Under the pieces are notes generated by a model. The model searched no databases, was not told the DNA's origin, and saw only the letters and a list, made by a program, of their open reading frames with translations. A program made the position numbers and the translations under genes. From contig JAYKYS010000023.1 of the NCBI GenBank assembly GCA_036924285.1, positions 1,364,001 to 1,428,000 on the forward strand: a stretch of 64,000 bases of DNA, given 5' to 3'. How positions within the stretch are numbered: the first letter of the stretch is position 1; every line of letters starts with the position of its first letter. This DNA comes from Asterella californica (Eukaryota > Streptophyta > Marchantiopsida > Marchantiales > Aytoniaceae). Shown in pieces: positions 57,136 to 64,000 of the stretch.

Positions 57136-58548
57136 ATGAAACCTCATGCACTACTGGTACCTCTTCCTGCCCAGGGTCACATTGCCCCTATGGTCAATGT
57201 AGGCTTTAGGCTAGCCAACAACGGTATCACCATCACTTTGGCTAGTTTCAGGAAAGATATCTTGAGCATCAAAGCGAAGTACGCCGAGGAATTGCGGAGT
57301 CTCGATTTCCATCTAGTGGAGCTCGATCATGACCCGGGGCACATTGACAACGTCAAGATAACGACGCCTTATGTCATGGGAGCTTTGAGTCGCGGAATAC
57401 AGCCCTTAGTGGAGAAGCTGGAAGTTGATCGGCTGGCAGGGAATGCCATTCCCACCTGCATCATTGGGGATTATCTCCTATCTTGGTCAGATGATGTAGC
57501 AGTCCGGTTGGGTGTGAAGCATTACGTTCTTTTTAGTTGCGGCGTTGTCTTTGCTAAGCTGTTCCAAGAACTGCCTGTCCTGTTAGACACAGGTAAACTT
57601 CAGCTAGGAGAGGGTAACTGTGTCATCCCATTTGATGGACTTGTAGAAATCGCTGGTGTTGCATCTGTGAAATATTCGGAACTTCCTTTACGTATCACAA
57701 AAATACCCCTTCGGGTTAAACATACCAGTCAGGCTCACGCAAGGGCACATAGCATTGTGGTTAATACATTCTTTGACCTAGAACCCAAAGCGATCAGCTC
57801 CTATCAGACCTTCTCTTTCTCTTCCTCTGAGCAGACCCAAGGGAGGGTTGCCCAACTGTACGCTATTGGACCCATCGTAACTGCGGCCACTTTCATAGAT
57901 CACTCATATATTAGCCTCATTGCAACTACAGGCACAGACTGCTTAAAGTGGCTGGATACTCAGCCTGCATCATCTGTTCTGTACATATGCCTTGGGAGTA
58001 TGGTTCGTCTCTCTGCCCCAGAGATTAAACAGCTAGCTCTTGCTCTTGAATCAAGCGAGAACTACAATTTCTTGTGGGTTCTTCATCGAGGGAATGGGAA
58101 TTTTGAACTATTGGAGGATGTGCTCCCTGCTGACTTCGTTACGAAAGTGAATGGGCGTGGTCTTGTTACAACAGCTTGGGTACCCCAGTTCCAAGTTCTC
58201 TCACACCCAGCCATCGTGGGCTTCCTTTCACACTGCGGTTGGAGTTCTATAATGGAGAGCCTGACTTCAGGTGTACCCATGATTGGTTGGCCTCACAGAG
58301 CTGAGCAGTTTCTGAACTGCAGATATATGGTGGATGAACTGAATGTAGCTACTGAAGTCCTTAGGGGGTCCGATGGTGTTGTCGAGCAAAAAGAATTCGA
58401 AAAAGCTTTCACGGTTCTGTTTGGAGATGAAGGGAAGGCAATGAAGGAAAGGTGTCAAGAGCTGAAGGTGAAAGGGGCAGCTGCCGTAGCTCCAGGAGGT
58501 TCCTCTGAGAATGCCTTTCTCCAGCTGGTGGAGGACATCAAATCCTGA
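57136..58548 (+). CDS. UDP-glycosyltransferase (plant family 1, UGT)
   Basis: Transfers a sugar from a UDP-sugar to a small-molecule acceptor in the cytosol. 470 residues, single exon. The start is the ATG in CCAGAATGAAA, which gives the usual N-terminus MKPHALLVPLPAQGHIAPM with the catalytic-base His in PAQGH. The C-terminal PSPG box runs from W348 to Q391: WVPQFQVLSHPAIVGFLSHC, then GWSSIMESLTSGVPMIGWP and HRAEQ. The usual HCGWNS is HCGWSS here, and the terminal D/EQ is EQ with an unusual HR before it; both positions contact the UDP-sugar. The acceptor cannot be predicted from sequence. The frame is intact. Subgroup placement among bryophyte UGTs is open. Confidence 0.93.
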   Translation: MKPHALLVPLPAQGHIAPMVNVGFRLANNGITITLASFRKDILSIKAKYAEELRSLDFHLVELDHDPGHIDNVKITTPYVMGALSRGIQPLVEKLEVDRLAGNAIPTCIIGDYLLSWSDDVAVRLGVKHYVLFSCGVVFAKLFQELPVLLDTGKLQLGEGNCVIPFDGLVEIAGVASVKYSELPLRITKIPLRVKHTSQAHARAHSIVVNTFFDLEPKAISSYQTFSFSSSEQTQGRVAQLYAIGPIVTAATFIDHSYISLIATTGTDCLKWLDTQPASSVLYICLGSMVRLSAPEIKQLALALESSENYNFLWVLHRGNGNFELLEDVLPADFVTKVNGRGLVTTAWVPQFQVLSHPAIVGFLSHCGWSSIMESLTSGVPMIGWPHRAEQFLNCRYMVDELNVATEVLRGSDGVVEQKEFEKAFTVLFGDEGKAMKERCQELKVKGAAAVAPGGSSENAFLQLVEDIKS

Positions 58549-59139
58549 ATTCATTATCTCGGTTCTCGCCTCTTAGACGATGTTATGCCCTTGTAGCCTT
58601 GTTAACTAGGAGTCGCATAAATGTTCCACCAAGATGGGAAGGAGGACCCCACTGGAACGAGTTCGGCTGATGGACTGAACTCTAACTTTTATAGTTCGCC
58701 CAATCAACGAAGGACGAGAACAGATCCTCGAAGAGTTATGTTAGCAGTGTAATGAAACACTATAGAGACAGTTCCATTGGGATTCCTTCAGCAGACAGAT
58801 CATAATATTGCCGGTTAATGGGTACTAGTTGTGGTAGATTGGTTTTTTACTCGTCATCAGGTTGTCAGTGCAGCTTATCCGCGTTGCAGGGGCAAATGCC
58901 TGCAGTTCTATGCACTTACTTCTCTTCGATTTAAAGCTCTTCGGTTCTTGGCTATTTCCTTCTTGCTCGCCTTCGACGATCGTCACTCCATACACTATCG
59001 TTCGTTTTAACTCTTGCTCTGTCAATTCGTTTCCAGCTTTCCCGTTTCTGCACTTGATATTATTAGAATCAGTCACATTGCATCTTTCTCGGCTGCATCG
59101 CATTCTGCATCACACTCTATACCAAGGAGAACCTTATCT
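58549..59139. other. UGT 3' UTR and intergenic DNA
   Basis: No further gene recognised. Frames at 58825-59227 on both strands lack domains. Confidence 0.4.
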
Positions 59140-59187
59140 GGGAATGTGTAGTAAGATCTGGAAATGTGCGTCTTACTACACATTCCC
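59140..59187. repeat. Hairpin with 16-bp perfect arms
   Basis: GGGAATGTGTAGTAAG at 59140-59155 is the exact complement of 59172-59187, across a 16-base loop. The right arm also begins the tandem duplication that follows. Confidence 0.85.
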
Positions 59188-59553
59188 ATCGGCACACCCT
59201 TCGGTTACAAGCAAGTTGCTAACTTAGCTTCACAGTTCAGCGCACATTCGGCCCCTATTGGATACTTACTATGTACTTGGCCGGGTATTTCCTTCTGTAC
59301 TAGACAGTGGTCCTTGATAAAATCTGCCATTCTCGACGTATGAATATGTGTAGTGAAGGTCATAAGCTTCTTATTATGTTCGGTGCTTCGTGCTACACAT
59401 TCCCATCGGCACACCCTTCGGTGAAAAATCCACTAACTCCACTTGTCAGTTTATCGGTCCCTCTTTGCTACTTACTACGTACTTGGCCCCGTATCTACCT
59501 CTGTACTAGAGAGTGGTCCTTGACAAAATCTGCCATTCTCGACGTATGAATAC
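59172..59553. repeat. ~200-bp tandem duplication
   Basis: Two units share CTACACATTCCCATCGGCAC, ACTTGGCCSSGTAT, GTACTAGASAGTGGTCCTTG and ATCTGCCATTCTCGACGTAT, in the same order, beginning near 59175 and 59393. They differ by small indels and substitutions. Confidence 0.8.
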
Positions 59554-59929
59554 AGATGTTGGGTCACCTTTCGAGACAGACTTAGGGTCTGGTCAAACTT
59601 GCTCCTGCAGGGCTGGTGGATCGTCACGGATTGAACATCTCTGTAGTTACTCGTAGTCAGCTACTTGTAGGTACACGATGTGACATCCCTTACTTCTTGT
59701 CACCGCACAGTGCAGGAAACACTTACATGTTTGTGGGTGAACGCCGTATGCCGTGAAGGTCTCTCGGTGAAACAACAGCAATCCATGTGATAAAGCGTGT
59801 CTCCGAGAGCCTGATTTACTTCGACGCTGGTGTGTAGAACCAAAACTGTCAGCTAAAAATGTGACGTACTATTAGGGGTGTCAAAGTCAGAACTTTTATG
59901 AAAGATTCTTGAAGGAGTTACCACTTTGG

Positions 59930-60133
59930 ATTGGGCCCCGCCCTTGGTACAAGGTCGCTGACCGGAGTTACTTGAGGCGGGAACATCCATTTTTGGAAAG
60001 GTTTTCGCCCCCACTAGCGTGTATATATTGAAGAACCTGATAAGCGGATTGGGACCCACCCTTGGTACAAGGTCGCTGACCGGAGTTACTTGAGGCGGGA
60101 ACATCCATTTTTGGAAAGGTTTTCGCCCCCATT
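59930..60133. repeat. 117-bp-period tandem duplication
   Basis: About 85 bp, from GGATTGGG to CGCCCCCA, occur twice with very few differences (starting near 59929 and 60046). Shared words are CTTGGTACAAGGTCGCTGAC and GGAAAGGTTTTCGCCCCCA. The 30-bp spacer is not repeated downstream. Confidence 0.85.
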
Positions 60134-62276
60134 AGCTCTTTGGAAAAATAAGTGCATCCAAAGTGGAATGTGTAGGTAAGGGCACAAGAAGGCATAAAAT
60201 GCCATGGTTGGACTAGTAGTGAGAAGAAAAGAAAAAATGTGCATTGATTTTCTTTTAGATACAATATGATAAAAAAAATAGAATATCAAGTTTTACTTCA
60301 GACTGTAATGAAAGTACTTCTTTAATCATTGAAGAGAATTAAACTTCAACCCAAAGCTTGTCTTCTTTCGCAGCATTGACATCAAAAACGGTTAAAGATG
60401 CTTATTGATTTGTAATTTTTTTAAAGTTATAAATTTGATTTATAACTTTAGAAAAATTACAACATAAACTTTTATGATGTCTAACATTTTTTACTTCATT
60501 TCAAATTACTCTCTTCTGATTGCATATATTTCAGTCTCATAAATCCATCTGACTATGATATTTTTTTACATTTTGATTTTATTTTTATACATAGTATTAC
60601 ATATGATTGTCTTATTTTTTGTATGAGATTTGATTAGTGAAACCGTCGAAACTGCTAAAGTATGTCGATTATATTTTTTAATCGGTTCGATATTTTCTAG
60701 TCGTACAAGGGCAATGTGAACTAGCGGGCAGACGATCTAGACCTCGAGAACTTTAAGTGAATATGTATATGTAACTTGAGGAAGTGAAAAGTCTTCTCAA
60801 CTCTTCTAGCTTCTTTCGCGCGAGATTCTACACCTCTTTTTCACATCAGCTCTTCTATAATTCTAATTTATAATCTTCAAGTTGCGCTAACAGAGTATGA
60901 TGCTTGTGGAACTGAATCTAGAACACGAGTATATACATAAGTTTCTCCACTTCATGAACAATGATGTGAGCGTGTGGAATAATTTCTTCCTCTTAACTTG
61001 GATATTCGTTCGATTTATGTCGAGGTTCTTGTTTAGATTTTGATTTTCTTAGAGATAAGATCGCAACAGACCTTGGGAGATCGTGAGATAGAAAGAGTGG
61101 TATCAATTCATGAGATCTTTTCTGGGAGCAGTGTTACAAAGTAGCAACAGTCAACCACTGGTATTTTGTTTTAAGCAAACCTATTATCATCAGTGTCTGT
61201 AACTAGATATTGTATATGGACGCTGTCTCCCATCTCCCGAACGAGATGTTGTGTTCTTTGAGAGAAGTCAACCGATCATGGAGAGAATTTTGTTAACGGA
61301 ACAATAGCATGGTTAGCATACGAGTAAATTTTAGAGACTACCATCGTAGATTTTTTGATTAGAGAGACCTCTCTCATTTTTAGAAAGATTGGAACAAGAG
61401 TTGGACATTCTGAACGAATATTTTGAAGTTGAGGATTGAGACAGAGATCAGACATTGGACGTCATACTTGGTAGTTCTTGGAGAGACATAATACCTAGTT
61501 CACTTATCATTTCATGTTTTCACATGCCTGCGAACTTACTTGAATGTTGTAGGTGTTCGAGTCTTTTGGACCCATGGAGCTTGTGCAACTATCTACTTGT
61601 TCTGAAACAGGTCAATACAAAGACTTTGGATTTGTCCAGGTAACATCGCACAAATTTATAACTTTCTATAATTCTCTGTCCACTGTTTAGTGTGATTTGA
61701 TATGAGAAGCTGACATCTCTTGCGAATGAAAGATATGTCAAGTTGGAAAATGCACGTGCCGCACAACAAAACTTAAATGGAATGTTGGAGCTAGTTGACT
61801 GTCTATTTAAGGTCATTGATGTAGAAACTCTAAACTCTGCACCTTGTTCTAAGGAAGTCTACTATCGTCAGTGTCCGCAGTGACTATGGACTTTATATGA
61901 CCGTTGCTTCTCAATACGTCAAAGAGTTTGTTTTCACTGTTTGGACCTTGTACGTACCTTGTTATCGTCAGTCCTTAACAGCATAAATGAATGTATATAA
62001 GTGTCGTCAATCGTAAAGTTCGACGTGAATGGATTAGCCTCTTTCTTTCCAAATTTCTCGTTCTCACCACGGAGTCAGCGCACCATCTGCAGTCGCAGAT
62101 CAAGTCGCGAGTCGAGATACTCGTCGCCGAAGGACGAAAATCGTCGAGGATCGATCGAGATCTCTGAGAAGGAACCTCGACTTGCAGATCAGACGCGACT
62201 TGCAGAATAGCCTTGACAGAGACCCGCCGAGAGTCTTGACTCTGCTCGAAGCCTCGACTCCATCATTATGCCGCCG
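60134..62276. other. Intergenic, no gene
   Basis: Mostly AT-rich with no supported gene. Toward 62.0 kb the sequence becomes more GC-rich and leads into the gag remnant. A short ATTTATAACTTT/AAAGTTATAAAT inverted pair sits near 60420-60450. Confidence 0.4.
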
Positions 62277-63653
62277 TGAAAGCAAAAAAGACATTGGAGG
62301 GCCAGACCCTCCAAGGCCCCGTCGCTCGGATCTCCGTATCCGAGCCTCGTGACGTCCAACACGCCTCCGGACTATGTATCGCAGCCAGCCGCTTCAAGAA
62401 CCTCGAGCGCGGACTCGCCGTTTATGCTGTCCAGTCGAAGCAACAGACACATCCTCCGGAACGCCGCCGACCAACGCCGAGTTGAGGAAGATCATCTAAG
62501 ACGTGAAAATCTCCCTCCAGAATCTGCGTACGCGTTTCGAGATGACCAACAGATGGAGCGGACCATCACCCATCTCACCGACCTCATCACCCACGAACCC
62601 GTCGTCGCCTCTAGCTCCGCATCCGTCCACGACATAGCTGACGGGAGGTGAATCTGTTGCACTAGGCGGAGGAGGATCGGACGGATCGGACGGAAGTTCT
62701 AACGGTTCGAAGGGCTCAGGTGCAAGTGGGCCGAACAACAATAGAAGTGGAGGGCATCCGAGAGACCGTAAGAGATGACACCGAGCCTCTTCTCTTAAGA
62801 AACCACAGGAATATTTCGGAGAGCCATCGCTTTCGAAGTTTGAACTGTGGGTTGCATTTATGGAGAACTATTTGAGTCCGTATTCGAAGAGTGGACGTTA
62901 TGCGTTTGTTGTGAGTCGACTAAAGGACGACGTCTTGAAGTGGCTCACCAACCATAAAAAAGAGCGTTCGAACGAAGGTAAGCTCGAACTCAGCACATGG
63001 GAGGAACTACGAGACTGTATGCGAACTTACTTAGTACCGAGGAATGAGTACAGTCACTATCGTCAGGAACTGGACAACCTGAAACAAACCGGTGGGATTC
63101 GAGAATACAGCCAGAGATTCGGTCACCTCTGGAACGCATTGACACTAACAGATCGTCAGGAGAAGAAGTACTTGTTCCATAGAGGCCTCCATGATTGATA
63201 TTCGTATGAAATGACAAAGTTTGATTGAGACCGAGCATTGGAAGACATCTGTGCTCACTTAGAATTACTAGAGGACGATTGACAGAAAGAGAAGACGGGT
63301 GACAGTTCGAAACTCTTCAGACTTATAAAAGTTCCGAAGAGAGACAAATGCAAGTTTCAGAAAGTTCCATAACCAGGGCGGCCAACGTCCGCCTTTGTCT
63401 GTAGCCTCGGAGAAAACACCTGCGGTTGGAAGACAACGACCATCCGAACGTCACCATCAGCAAGGAAGAGCAGCACAAAGACAACAGCGACCGAGGAGGG
63501 GTCAAGACGGAGGTCTGCCTAGGTCGAACCCTCCTTTTCCAGCACCTGCTCCGAGGACCGATGGATGTTATCATTGCGGAAGGCCCGAACACTTCGCTAG
63601 GATCGAAACCGCAAGTTCACCGGAGTATAATACAATGGAAAAGCTCTATTGAG
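62277..63653 (+). pseudogene. gag remnant of a second Ty3-like retrotransposon
   Basis: The capsid region is open at 62860-63198, preceded in frame by SLKKPQEYFGEPSLSKFELW. It reads MENYLSPYSKSGRYAFVVSR, then TWEELRDCMRTYLVPRNEYS, then YRQELDNLKQTGGIREYSQR and F, the pattern of the retrotransposon gag family (WEEL...L...F.P.....R..L..L.Q...I.EY...F). A zinc knuckle remains at about 63560-63610 as CYHCGRPEHFARIE; its last cysteine is lost. The upstream part (62349-62651) is a Ser/Arg-rich linker with helical pieces. Stops and frame changes separate the parts. No protease or RT follows before the window ends. Confidence 0.65.
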
Positions 63654-63830
63654 ATTACCTACGGTGTTATTACTTGAAGTCTTGGTTTAGCATTAGGTCG
63701 ATTGATCCTGTTTGATGAGATTTTGACATCGTCATTGTCGGACTGACATCCTACCTGATTGCACTGTGTCATCGAGATAAAGTATAATAAAAAAACCCTA
63801 TTAAGATCGTCTACGGTGTTACTACTTATT
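63628..63830. repeat. Diverged ~150-bp tandem duplication
   Basis: GTATAATACAATGGAAAAGC...CTACGGTGTTATTACTT at 63628-63675 recurs as GTATAATAAAAAAACCC...CTACGGTGTTACTACTT at 63782-63829. Confidence 0.5.
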
Positions 63831-64000
63831 TTGATGACGGAGCAAGAGATGTGCACAAAGGAAAGTGTAAAAACCTCCGAGCAGTGTCATGCTTCGTGTC
63901 CTTATAGACAGATTGATGAGAGTATGTTTTTATTTTTGAAGATCTATGATTTCAAGGATCTAGATCAGATTACGTCTATTTTGCTAACTCTGGATGAAAA
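63831..64000. other. Intergenic end of the window
   Basis: Nothing recognised. Confidence 0.4.

Noticed and set aside
1..64000. CRISPR arrays, bacterial operons or viral genomes
   Set aside because: No regularly spaced repeat-spacer pattern, no bacterial gene organisation, spliced eukaryotic genes, and the retroelements are plant LTR and non-LTR types.

Overview
The window looks like a land-plant nuclear chromosome, most likely an early-diverging lineage such as a bryophyte. The reasons are a plant-type P4-ATPase with eleven GT-AG-spliced exons, a family-1 glycosyltransferase with a plant PSPG box, a secreted plant-type LRR protein, a TTTAGGG-type telomere motif, and a large, decayed repeat load. 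The species assignment is inference; nothing in the sequence fixes it.

Layout. 1-5.9 kb is a block saturated with GTCTTC/GAAGAC words around a broken coiled-coil gene of a mobile-element type. 6.4-7.7 kb holds a decayed transposase-like gene with a SAP-like motif. 8-22 kb is AT-rich, gene-free and full of small dispersed repeats: hairpin elements, three or more repeat families, microsatellites. 23.5-26.6 kb is a broken non-LTR retrotransposon with a C2H2 finger, a reverse transcriptase, a CCHC knuckle and a restriction-like endonuclease region. Its 3' tail recurs as about nine short copies across 8-27 kb.

Host genes. A phospholipid flippase (29.7-34.9 kb, + strand, 1,216 aa), a secreted LRR protein (38.9-40.7 kb, - strand, 588 aa), a PIG-H-like GPI-anchor subunit carrying one frameshift (55.9-56.6 kb, +), and a UDP-glycosyltransferase (57.1-58.5 kb, +, 470 aa).

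The outstanding feature is a Ty3/gypsy-type LTR retrotransposon at 45.26-55.16 kb. Its single long gag-pol frame, now broken by two frameshifts and several stops, reads gag with two zinc knuckles, aspartic protease, a C5-cytosine DNA methyltransferase domain (motifs I, IV, VI, VIII and X visible), reverse transcriptase, RNase H, integrase, and a C-terminal PHD finger. So one element carries both a DNA-methylation writer and a probable histone-tail reader. Its leader contains a reverse-oriented 5S-rRNA-like pol III control region, and its LTRs are circularly permuted, as if a two-LTR circle had integrated.

A second Ty3-like gag remnant lies at 62.3-63.7 kb. The decayed elements share a pattern: almost every in-frame stop is explained by a C-to-T (or G-to-A) transition, as expected from deamination of methylated cytosines.
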